A stretch of DNA of 5,546 nt from an uncultured Bacilli bacterium (lineage in GTDB: Bacteria; Bacillota_I; Bacilli_A; RF39; UBA660), in the NCBI GenBank assembly GCA_934101235.1, contig CAKORH010000073.1, positions 1 to 5,546 on the forward strand, in the 5' to 3' direction. Position 1 is the first letter of the stretch. Each line of letters begins with the position of its first letter. The translations under genes were made by a program, and so were the position numbers. This document shows positions 1 to 5,546 of this stretch, in pieces. The notes below the pieces were generated by a model, which saw only the letters and a program-made list of their open reading frames with translations, searched no databases and was not told the origin of the DNA.

Positions 1-1217
1 TCATCAAGAACAACTTCTTTAGTTGGTACAACTCCAACTTCATTAATAGAATTACCATTAGGTGTAAGCCATTTTTGAGTAGTATATTTAATCATGCTTC
101 CATCTAAAAGTTTTTTAGTTTGTTGTACAGTTCCTTTACCATAACTATTAGTACCAACAACCTCTCCACCATAACTTTCTTTAATAGCAGAAGCAAGAAT
201 CTCACTAGCAGAAGCACTACCACCATTAATTAAAACAACAACTTTATAATTACGTTTTTCTTTAGTAGTATCTTTCTTTTTAACTTTACCTTTTGAATCC
301 TCTAATTGATAAATAATATCACCCTTTTTTAAGAACAAATTGCAAATATCAGTAACTGAAGTCAAATATCCACCACTATTATTTCTAACATCAATAATAA
401 GTCCATCTATATTTTGTGTTTCAATTTCTTTAAGTTTATTTTTAAATTGATCATAAGAATTACTAGAAAATAAAGATATATTAATATAACCAATCTTCTT
501 ATCATTATTTTCAAATACTTCACCACTAACATATGGTATTTCAACTTTACCTAAATTAATAGTAATATCTTTCTCTTCATCATTTCTTTTAACAGTTAAT
601 ACCACTTTATTTTTACCACTATTTTTAATATAATTAGAAATATCTACACTGCTTTTTCCTTCATAACTTTCGCCATCAACTTTTGTAATTATATCATTAA
701 CTTCCAATCCAGCTTTAAAAGAAGGTGAATTATCAAATATACTAACAACTTTTATAGTTCCATCCTCAAAACTAGCAACCGAACACCCTATTCCTTCATA
801 GCTACCAGAAATAGTTTCATTAAAAGTATCAGTAGTATCAGCATCACTATAGCTAGTAAAAGTATCTCCAACAGAAGAAATCATGCCCTCAACAGCACCA
901 TCTATTAACACTTTTTTATCTAAATTGCCATAATAATTATCTACAATTGCATAATAAGTATCAACTACCTTCTTTAAATCCTTAGTTACCGCTAAATAAT
1001 TTTTTCCGGTAATAATACTTATACATCCAAAACACATAAGAAACCCTATTCCAATAGAAAAAATCATTACAATCATAACTTCTTTTGACGTATAAGATTC
1101 TTTTTCCCCTTTTTTATTTTTTTCTCTATCAAAAATTTTCTTATTTTTTATTACTTCTTTTATCTTAATCTTTTTTTTATCATTAATACTATCATTATCT
1201 TTTTTACTAGTCATCAT
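1..1217 (-). CDS. S41 family carboxyl-terminal processing peptidase (CtpA/CtpB type), 3' end off the window
   Basis: This is a membrane-anchored serine protease that would cut proteins outside the cytoplasm near their C termini. The 405 visible residues run as a Lys-rich cytoplasmic tail (1-46), one membrane helix (about 47-69), a helical region, a PDZ domain (about 137-215, with GIG near 142 and AGL near 169) and the S41 catalytic domain. The DVRNNSGG motif is at 276-283. Ser336 in GGSASASEI aligns with the family nucleophile, Lys361 in SYGKGTVQ lies 25 residues on as in the algal D1 protease, and Gln365 completes the Ser-Lys-Gln set seen in CtpB. The start is the first of two adjacent ATGs, five bases after GGGG; the second ATG is possible and changes one residue. 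The reading frame is open at base 1, so the C terminus is missing. Family identity is secure; which paralogue (CtpA or CtpB role) and its substrate are not known. It lies downstream of two small membrane-protein genes, with a possible own promoter. Confidence 0.95.
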   Translation of the reverse strand, partial: MMTSKKDNDSINDKKKIKIKEVIKNKKIFDREKNKKGEKESYTSKEVMIVMIFSIGIGFLMCFGCISIITGKNYLAVTKDLKKVVDTYYAIVDNYYGNLDKKVLIDGAVEGMISSVGDTFTSYSDADTTDTFNETISGSYEGIGCSVASFEDGTIKVVSIFDNSPSFKAGLEVNDIITKVDGESYEGKSSVDISNYIKNSGKNKVVLTVKRNDEEKDITINLGKVEIPYVSGEVFENNDKKIGYINISLFSSNSYDQFKNKLKEIETQNIDGLIIDVRNNSGGYLTSVTDICNLFLKKGDIIYQLEDSKGKVKKKDTTKEKRNYKVVVLINGGSASASEILASAIKESYGGEVVGTNSYGKGTVQQTKKLLDGSMIKYTTQKWLTPNGNSINEVGVVPTKEVVLD

Positions 1218-1232
1218 ATCATCCCCATAATA

Positions 1233-1241
1233 ATTTTATCA
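1233..1241 (-). promoter_or_regulatory. possible extended -10 promoter for the S41 peptidase
   Basis: On the minus strand the bases read TGATAAAAT, an extended -10 (TGn followed by a five-of-six match to TATAAT). No good -35 is present at 16-18 bases upstream, where the sequence is the T-run after the preceding gene. Transcription would begin near 1226, leaving a leader of only about nine bases that contains the GGGGAT ribosome binding site. In DNA this AT-rich such matches arise by chance, so this is a suggestion only. Confidence 0.3.
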
Positions 1242-1248
1242 CATAAAT

Positions 1249-1274
1249 AAAAAAAAAGATATAATTAATTATCT
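1249..1274 (-). terminator. possible weak terminator after the 97-residue membrane protein gene
   Basis: Read on the minus strand, AGATA and TATCT flank an eight-base AT loop, and the hairpin is followed directly by nine Ts. The stem is only five pairs with one G-C pair and it overlaps the stop codon of the upstream gene. It may be a leaky terminator separating that gene from the peptidase, or simply an A/T tract. The much better hairpin at 2081-2117 shows what a convincing terminator looks like in this genome. Confidence 0.25.
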
Positions 1275-1566
1275 AATCATATACTTTTCTAATAATCTCA
1301 TAACCAATATAGCTGATAATACCACATACATAAAATATAATACCAATAATCATAAATTGATATACTATAGCCTCAGTAGCAGCCTTTATATTAATAAATG
1401 TAATATTCATTTTAACAATAATTTTAAATAATAACCCAATTAAAACCATTAAACTACCTGAAATTATAAAAGTAAATTCTAATTTCTTTAAAATATTAAT
1501 CTTATTCCTTTCTAATATAACTAATAATATAACTATCAATAATACAAACAAAAATAAAATAAACAT
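1273..1566 (-). CDS. small membrane protein of unknown function, three predicted helices
   Basis: I do not recognise this 97-residue protein. It is very hydrophobic, with likely membrane helices at about 2-18, 31-51 and 68-88, a short basic loop (ERNKINILKK, 19-28) and a basic C terminus (RKVYD). There is no cleavable signal peptide pattern, catalytic motif or metal site. Its ATG shares one base with the TAA of the upstream 156-residue gene (TAATG), and no clear Shine-Dalgarno site precedes it, so translation is probably by re-initiation coupled to that gene. The coupling suggests that the two proteins are made together and may act as a pair in the membrane. The good frame length, abutting neighbour and hydrophobic periodicity support a real gene; function cannot be inferred. 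Confidence 0.75.
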   Translation of the reverse strand: MFILFLFVLLIVILLVILERNKINILKKLEFTFIISGSLMVLIGLLFKIIVKMNITFINIKAATEAIVYQFMIIGIIFYVCGIISYIGYEIIRKVYD

Positions 1567-2036
1567 TAACTATCAATAAGATTAATATCTAAATCATATA
1601 TATAATCACTTATATCGTTTTTATACTTATTACTTTTATCAATTATTTTATTTTTAAGTACAACATCAATATTTCCATCATTTGTAACATCATTAACTAT
1701 CATGTCATATATTTTTTCATTACTAAGCTTAGTACCTCCTCTTAGTTTATAACTAACAACATTATTAAGTACTATCTTTAAACTATCATTAAGATAACTA
1801 GAGTTCATTAATATATTCATATCATTATCAGTAACATTAAGTTCATTTTTAACATCATAATAAGTACTATTAAAATTACCATTATCATCACTAAGTAAAT
1901 CTTTAATAGTAATAGTATTAACAATTTTATCAACACCATTTTCACTAGTAACATTAATAATAACAGCATAAGTTCCCATAATAGTACTAATCAATATAAG
2001 TAGTACAACAAGACTACTAACAAAGATTTTTTTCAT
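1566..2036 (-). CDS. exported or membrane-anchored protein of unknown function, 156 residues
   Basis: I do not recognise this protein. It begins MKKIF and has one hydrophobic segment at about 4-26, which is either a signal peptide or an N-terminal anchor. The remaining ~130 residues are polar, rich in Asn and Asp, and predicted to lie outside the cell. The segment ends in GTYAV, reminiscent of the GT(W/Y)A sequence at SipW cleavage sites, but the aromatic/acidic residues that normally follow are absent. The start at 2036 is chosen because GGTGAT (2041-2046) sits four bases upstream. The frame is open to 2171, but that extension would translate backwards through the end of the preceding gene and its terminator. 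Its stop overlaps the start of the next small membrane-protein gene by one base. No cysteine and no enzyme motif is visible. A structural or accessory envelope role is possible but unsupported. Confidence 0.8.
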   Translation of the reverse strand: MKKIFVSSLVVLLILISTIMGTYAVIINVTSENGVDKIVNTITIKDLLSDDNGNFNSTYYDVKNELNVTDNDMNILMNSSYLNDSLKIVLNNVVSYKLRGGTKLSNEKIYDMIVNDVTNDGNIDVVLKNKIIDKSNKYKNDISDYIYDLDINLIDS

Positions 2037-2040
2037 AAAT

Positions 2041-2046
2041 ATCACC
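2041..2046 (-). promoter_or_regulatory. ribosome binding site that fixes the start of the 156-residue protein
   Basis: GGTGAT on the minus strand ends four bases before the ATG at 2036. Earlier in-frame ATGs (near 2120 and 2048, for example) lack such a site and fall in or next to the terminator of the upstream gene. No convincing -10/-35 pair is visible between the terminator and this site: a TATATT near 2063-2068 has no acceptable -35. How this gene is transcribed is therefore unresolved; read-through is possible. Confidence 0.65.
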
Positions 2047-2080
2047 ATTATTAAGATTAACAATATAAATATATATATAC

Positions 2081-2117
2081 AAAAAAAAAGATTTAATTCA
2101 TTTAAACTAAATCTTTT
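2081..2117 (-). terminator. intrinsic terminator closing the sipW / surface protein / TasA-like operon
   Basis: Eleven bases after the TAA of the TasA-like gene the minus strand forms AAAAGATTTA (2117-2108), a 12-base loop and TAAATCTTTT (2095-2086), a perfect ten-pair stem. It runs into further Ts to 2081 (nine Ts in all). Only one of the ten pairs is G-C, so the hairpin is weak by usual standards, but placement, perfect symmetry and T-run all fit. The opposite strand has only four Ts after the hairpin, so it is not clearly bidirectional. Confidence 0.8.
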
Positions 2118-2127
2118 CATATAACAC

Positions 2128-3738
2128 TTAACTAACAGTAAAAGGATCAGACATAGTACCTTTACCACCATTAATAGCAGTAGGTTTAAGAGAAATTACT
2201 GGACGAAAACCAAAATTACTAACATTATCATCAACCATATTAGCAACACCACGACCATCAGCATTCATTGCTGAAACACAAGCAGTATTGAAAAGTGAAG
2301 GCGACATAGTCCAATAATTATTATTATTATATAAATAAAAGTCTGTATTCTTCTGATAATAACCATTCATAGAAAAGTTGGCTCCAGCCAAAGTAAGTTC
2401 ATCGGCAGTAATCAATCCTATTGGATAAGTCAATTTACCATTTCCTAATTCTTCACTTACAGTAAACTTATCATTTTTATTTTGACATAATAAACTAGGA
2501 GTATAACTGACAAAATTTCTTTTTAAACCAGCATAAGCAGTTGCATCTTCACCAATACCTGTAGCTGCATTTTCAATACCTACAATAGTACTAAAGAGAA
2601 TATTAGTACTATCATCATTTGCTACACTTCTATCATTACAATATATTACATCAGCTATATAATTACCATAATTTATTAACTTACTTTTATACCAACTATC
2701 AACAACATTTTTTATATCGCTACTATTAACATTGGAATGCGTAGCATCATAATTAGAGGAACCTGCAGTACCATACATATATCCAACATAAGCATTATCA
2801 TCATTTTTTGAATTATACACACCGACATTTATCAAAGTATCAGTATTTGAATTACCATCACCATTTGCATATGCTCTAGTACCAGCGTAAATCATTCTAA
2901 CCGAACCATCACCATTTATTCTAATTATTCTCCAATAAAAATTTGCGAATTTTACATAATTATTTTCAACGGCACCTCTAAAATAATAACTAGTCCCTAA
3001 ATCGTCAGTAGCAGTATAAATTCCTTTAGTACCATCACCTAATCCAGTCGTTCCACCAACACCCTTACCATTATTACCACTAACAGTAGAAAAATCAGGC
3101 GTATCAGTAGCTAATACTAAAGAACCACCATTTAATTTATTTAATCTAGTCAAAGTTTCCCTTGCCGAACCAACATCATAATTAGATTCAGTATAAACTG
3201 CTTGTCCATCTATAACTATCTTAGAATTAAACACCTTTCCTATTTGACTATTAGGTGTATCACTACTAAGCCATGCCCTAATAGTAATATCTATACTTTC
3301 TCTCGCCTTCAAAGTGATATCACTCTTAATAATACCATTAGTAAGCGAAGCAAGTGTTGTAGCATTTCCATCATCAATTTTAACTTTAATATATTTAGCA
3401 TCAATAGTAGTACTACTACTTGCAGTAGATAATAATTTAACATTAAACTTGTAATCCACGTTACCAGTATTAGTAATAGTAAAAGTATAAGGATCTGTTT
3501 TAGAACCATCATCATCACTTAAAGGTAATGCATTAGCAAGTGAAATATTATCTCCTTTCCCATTAGCGGTTATTTCTAATAATCCAGTACTATAAGAATC
3601 AGGATTTAAAGCAGTATTTTCATGATAAAATAAAGAATATGTAGAATTTAACAAAGAAAATCCGACTAAAACAATTGCCACAATCACAACAAAAATAATA
3701 ATTTTTTTCTTATTCTTCATAAAAATTTCTTTGTTCAT
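2128..3738 (-). CDS. TasA/camelysin-like secreted protein with a large C-terminal DUF6273-like domain
   Basis: This 536-residue protein is probably a cell-surface or matrix protein released by the SipW-type peptidase encoded two genes upstream. A basic start (KNKKK) and one hydrophobic helix (12-30) lead to STYSLF at 32-37. This is the position and pattern of the TasA signal (GTWAAF in B. subtilis), so cleavage after Ser35 is likely. Residues about 36-182 carry the TasA/camelysin pattern: TGLLEI at 51-56, TITNTGNVDY at 87-96 and WLSSDTPNSQIGKVF near 156-170. After a linker (183-200) comes an independent region to the end, with YYFRGAV, FYWRIIRINGDGSVRMIY (267-284), YCNDRS (366-371), YPIGLITADE (438-447), YWTMSPS (475-481), FGFRPVISLK (509-518) and a final GTMSDPF. 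I associate this set with DUF6273/lectin-like domains of Bacillota surface proteins, from memory. Cysteines are 367, 418 and 487. The start is set by AGGAG nine bases upstream; Met7 lacks such a site. Exact function (fibre subunit, adhesin) is inference. Confidence 0.88.
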   Translation of the reverse strand: MNKEIFMKNKKKIIIFVVIVAIVLVGFSLLNSTYSLFYHENTALNPDSYSTGLLEITANGKGDNISLANALPLSDDDGSKTDPYTFTITNTGNVDYKFNVKLLSTASSSTTIDAKYIKVKIDDGNATTLASLTNGIIKSDITLKARESIDITIRAWLSSDTPNSQIGKVFNSKIVIDGQAVYTESNYDVGSARETLTRLNKLNGGSLVLATDTPDFSTVSGNNGKGVGGTTGLGDGTKGIYTATDDLGTSYYFRGAVENNYVKFANFYWRIIRINGDGSVRMIYAGTRAYANGDGNSNTDTLINVGVYNSKNDDNAYVGYMYGTAGSSNYDATHSNVNSSDIKNVVDSWYKSKLINYGNYIADVIYCNDRSVANDDSTNILFSTIVGIENAATGIGEDATAYAGLKRNFVSYTPSLLCQNKNDKFTVSEELGNGKLTYPIGLITADELTLAGANFSMNGYYQKNTDFYLYNNNNYWTMSPSLFNTACVSAMNADGRGVANMVDDNVSNFGFRPVISLKPTAINGGKGTMSDPFTVS

Positions 3739-3747
3739 AATAATACT

Positions 3748-3752
3748 CTCCT
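3748..3752 (-). promoter_or_regulatory. ribosome binding site of the TasA-like gene
   Basis: AGGAG on the minus strand lies nine bases before the ATG at 3738. It decides between that ATG and the in-frame ATG six codons later (3720), which has no comparable site. It falls within the 23-base gap after the upstream gene, which holds no terminator, so the two genes are probably cotranscribed. Confidence 0.75.
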
Positions 3753-3761
3753 ATCTACATT

Positions 3762-5081
3762 TTATTTTGATTCAATATATACTTTCATAGTTCCAATAAA
3801 TGCACTATTCATATACTCATTAGTTATTTTCTCATAACTAATCCACATACCTATTTTAATAGATACTTCACTCAATCTTTCAATTTCACCTTCATATATT
3901 AAATAACTATTTCTATTATCAGATATACTATCAATCTTGTTATCCAAAACCTTATTTTCTATAGTATTACCATTAACAAAAACATTATAATTAATATATT
4001 CATTAGCCAATCTTCTAGAAATATTATGTTTCTTATAATCATCCGTTTCCTCTAATACAATCATATAATAAACTTTTTCATCATTTTTATTAGTTAAAGA
4101 TATATTTTTAATATCCATAATATCATTAATATTAATTATCTCTTTATCAACATTATTATCAATTATCTCGAAAATATTATCATTATATACAATATGATCA
4201 CTATTCTTTACCATAATACTAATATCTTCATATATAACTTCAGCATATCCATTATCATAATAAATAATTTTTATATTATCTTTAGTTACTTTTTCATCAA
4301 CTTTAACATATTTAACATTATCAACAATAATATAGTCCTTTTCTTTTATAGTACCATCAGAATAAATATATTTATCACCATTTTTATCAACTGGTACACT
4401 AACACCACTTAAATTAGTAAAGAAAAGCTCATCTTCACTAGTTATATCACTATTTCTAACAAAGAAATTAATATTATCCTTAATCACTATAACACTACCA
4501 TCAGATAAATATATAAGTTCAATATTAAGTTTCTCATTTTTCTTATAATTACCAGTTAAATCCTTAGTTATGGCTTTAGAATTAATAACACCATCTTCAT
4601 CTATACCATATTTACCATTAACCGGATATATTCTTTTAAATGAATTATTATCATATCTTATAATAGCGGTTCTATCAGAATAGAAAATTATAACACCATT
4701 TTTAATAGTGGATCTTTTCAATTCTATAACAACACCCTTTAAATGACTATTATCAGTCAAATTACTATCAAAAACCTTATCAGCATATTCACTAGTTATA
4801 GGTGTTCCATTAATAATACTATTATCATCACCATCAAAAGATACAATTACCCCATTAGATTCATATTTAATAATAGAAGAATCTTTCATATTACTAAATA
4901 TTAAAGTAATAGCAATAACAAATACAGAAATAGATAAAAGAAGAGAAATAGTAAAAACTAATTTACCATTGTTAATTAGAAATAGAATAAAAGGATTTCT
5001 ATACTTTCTCTCTTCCTCTACAGTTATTTTATTCTTTTCTTCATCTATCTTTTTTACAAAAAACTTATTTGTCTTTTTCAT
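3762..5081 (-). CDS. membrane-anchored surface protein with beta-repeats and a C-terminal TasA-like domain
   Basis: This 439-residue protein has no name I can give it. A charged cytoplasmic tail (1-30) is followed by one strong membrane helix (about 41-62); the rest should lie outside. Residues about 76-300 are beta-rich and contain a degenerate repeat of the form I-I-Y-x-(S/D)-(D/N)-G-x-A/V-x-V-I, followed about eight residues later by a hydrophobic strand ending in V-(R/K)-N-S. Copies lie near 128-151, 186-211 and 269-294, with SDG turns also at 241-243. Residues about 325-438 match the neighbouring TasA-like protein in pattern: ISLTNKNDEKVYY against FTITNTGNVDYKF, and SIKIGMWIS...NSAFIGTMKVYI against DITIRAWLS...NSQIGKVFNSKIVI. 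There is no cysteine. The site after the helix (SNMKDSS) does not resemble a SipW site, so it may stay anchored. Lying between sipW and the TasA-like gene, it may be an anchor or nucleator, a role comparable to TapA; that is inference. Confidence 0.88.
   Translation of the reverse strand: MKKTNKFFVKKIDEEKNKITVEEERKYRNPFILFLINNGKLVFTISLLLSISVFVIAITLIFSNMKDSSIIKYESNGVIVSFDGDDNSIINGTPITSEYADKVFDSNLTDNSHLKGVVIELKRSTIKNGVIIFYSDRTAIIRYDNNSFKRIYPVNGKYGIDEDGVINSKAITKDLTGNYKKNEKLNIELIYLSDGSVIVIKDNINFFVRNSDITSEDELFFTNLSGVSVPVDKNGDKYIYSDGTIKEKDYIIVDNVKYVKVDEKVTKDNIKIIYYDNGYAEVIYEDISIMVKNSDHIVYNDNIFEIIDNNVDKEIININDIMDIKNISLTNKNDEKVYYMIVLEETDDYKKHNISRRLANEYINYNVFVNGNTIENKVLDNKIDSISDNRNSYLIYEGEIERLSEVSIKIGMWISYEKITNEYMNSAFIGTMKVYIESK
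4200..4700 (-). repeat. three degenerate beta-hairpin repeats within the 439-residue surface protein
   Basis: At protein level, residues about 128-151 (VIIFYSDRTAIIRYD), 186-211 (IELIYLSDGSVIVIKD) and 269-294 (IKIIYYDNGYAEVIYED) follow one plan: a strand ending in Tyr plus one residue, a Ser/Asp-Asp/Asn-Gly-like turn, a second strand, an acidic residue, then a strand closing with V-R/K-N-S in copies two and three. Spacing between copies is about 58 and 83 residues, so they are diverged modules, not a recent tandem duplication, and the DNA itself is not obviously repeated. Confidence 0.5.
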
Positions 5082-5084
5082 GTT

Positions 5085-5093
5085 ATCACCTTC
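5085..5093 (-). promoter_or_regulatory. ribosome binding site of the 439-residue surface protein, overlapping the sipW stop
   Basis: GAAGGTGAT on the minus strand is close to the ideal AGGAGGTGAT and sits just upstream of the ATG at 5081. It contains the last sense codons and the TGA of the signal peptidase gene, and TAA follows TGA immediately. Ribosomes finishing the peptidase thus stop on the binding site of the next gene, which implies coupled translation. Confidence 0.8.
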
Positions 5094-5546
5094 TTACAAC
5101 AGTCATATCACTCTTTTTCTCATCAACTTTTTTCTTAACATTTTTTACAAGTTTAACAATATCATAAGATAATATAGCTAAACATGGAATAAGTACAATT
5201 ATAATAAGACCACCCTTAGTCGCCAATACTGATTGAACATAACCAAGTTTAGGTATCTTAAATATAACCTCTCCTATTATATTAGTATCCTCGGCTAAAG
5301 TAAAATCCGCCGTATTATTAGCATCTCCTTTTGTTTGGAAGGTATACTTATTAGTGGTAGAATCAAAATATTTAGCTTTAATCCTATGAGTAACAATTAT
5401 ATTAGAAAGTCTAGGATCTGAAGATAAGAAAGTAATAATATCTCCAACTTCCAAATCTTTTGCTTCTCTTTTTTTAGTAATAACAACATCTTTAGGCATT
5501 ATTTCAGGAACCATTGAACCAGTAAGTACAACGTATGCATTATATG
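5086..5546 (-). CDS. sipW: signal peptidase I, SipW (archaeal/ER-like, S26B) type, 5' end off the window
   Basis: This membrane-embedded protease removes signal peptides. SipW-type enzymes are typically dedicated to TasA-like matrix proteins, and one such gene lies two genes downstream. The frame is open at the right edge, so 152 residues are seen and the N-terminal helix, probably 30-40 residues, is missing. Numbering from the first full visible codon, the nucleophile is Ser10 in LTGSMVPEI, followed by VGDIITF (33-39). The general base is His53 in VTHRI, where the usual bacterial enzyme has Lys, and the acidic residue is Asp74 in TKGDANNTAD. The Ser-His-Asp spacing is close to that reported for B. 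subtilis SipW (Ser47, His87, Asp106). A C-terminal membrane helix (about 111-132) and a basic tail rich in Lys and ending in Arg-Arg follow. The ATG at 5514 is internal (the Met after the catalytic Ser) and must not be taken as the start. Identity as SipW type is secure; the substrate assignment comes from context. Confidence 0.93.
   Translation of the reverse strand, partial: YNAYVVLTGSMVPEIMPKDVVITKKREAKDLEVGDIITFLSSDPRLSNIIVTHRIKAKYFDSTTNKYTFQTKGDANNTADFTLAEDTNIIGEVIFKIPKLGYVQSVLATKGGLIIIVLIPCLAILSYDIVKLVKNVKKKVDEKKSDMTVVRR

Noticed and set aside
2061..2080. Alternating AT tract as a promoter for the 156-residue gene
   Set aside because: TATATT resembles a -10, but no -35 lies at a suitable distance, and the tract is short and simple enough to arise by chance.
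2037..2171. Upstream extension of the 156-residue protein to 201 residues
   Set aside because: The extension overlaps the end of the TasA-like gene, translates through its terminator hairpin, adds an implausible second hydrophobic stretch and has no ribosome binding site, whereas GGTGAT precedes the ATG at 2036.
3202..3432. Plus-strand open frame of 76 residues
   Set aside because: It lies wholly inside the TasA-like gene in antisense, has no ribosome binding site and shows low-complexity Ser/Thr/Ile/Asn composition expected from the complement of coding DNA.
3309..3518. Minus-strand open frame of 69 residues rich in Leu and Met
   Set aside because: It is an alternate frame of the TasA-like domain; the Leu/Met richness is a by-product of shifting AT-rich codons.
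4194..4412. Plus-strand open frame of 72 residues
   Set aside because: It is antisense to the 439-residue protein gene, almost entirely Ile/Asn/Phe, with no start signal.
4969..5172. Plus-strand open frame of 67 residues
   Set aside because: It is antisense across the junction of the sipW and surface-protein genes; its hydrophobic look comes from the complement of Lys-rich coding sequence.
5512..5514. ATG as start of a 142-residue signal peptidase
   Set aside because: The frame continues upstream to the window edge and encodes the catalytic Ser in LTGSM immediately before this Met, so the ATG is internal.

Overview
The window is AT-rich bacterial DNA in which all six genes lie on the minus strand, so transcription runs from the right edge to the left. 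The strong AGGAG/AAGGTGAT-type ribosome binding sites and AT-rich codon use, together with the SipW/TasA-type export genes, point to a low-GC Bacillota. It could be one of the uncultured gut Bacilli lineages, but the sequence alone does not fix the species. The genetic code looks standard: every Trp codon I checked is TGG and no in-frame TGA interrupts a gene.

Right half (about 2080-5546), in transcription order: the 3' part of a SipW-type (archaeal/ER-like) signal peptidase; a 439-residue membrane-anchored surface protein with internal beta-repeats; and a 536-residue TasA/camelysin-like protein with a large C-terminal extension resembling DUF6273 or lectin-like domains. The three genes are tightly spaced (4 and 23 bases), each downstream start has a good Shine-Dalgarno site, and the set ends at a hairpin/T-run terminator. 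The layout resembles the Bacillus tapA-sipW-tasA matrix locus. The likely reading is a dedicated peptidase processing one or both secreted proteins of a fibre or surface-display system. The key observation is that the C-terminal ~110 residues of the 439-residue protein appear to share the beta-sandwich pattern of the TasA-like domain in its neighbour. That would make it a membrane-tethered partner, anchor or nucleator.

Left half (1-2036): an unrecognised 156-residue exported or membrane-anchored protein is translationally coupled (stop and start share one base) to a 97-residue three-helix membrane protein. These are followed by the beginning of a carboxyl-terminal processing protease (S41, PDZ domain, Ser-Lys-Gln catalytic set) that runs off the left edge. 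The protease may have its own extended -10 promoter. No RNA genes, mobile elements, CRISPR arrays or convincing plus-strand genes were seen, and there is no gene-free stretch over 300 bases.
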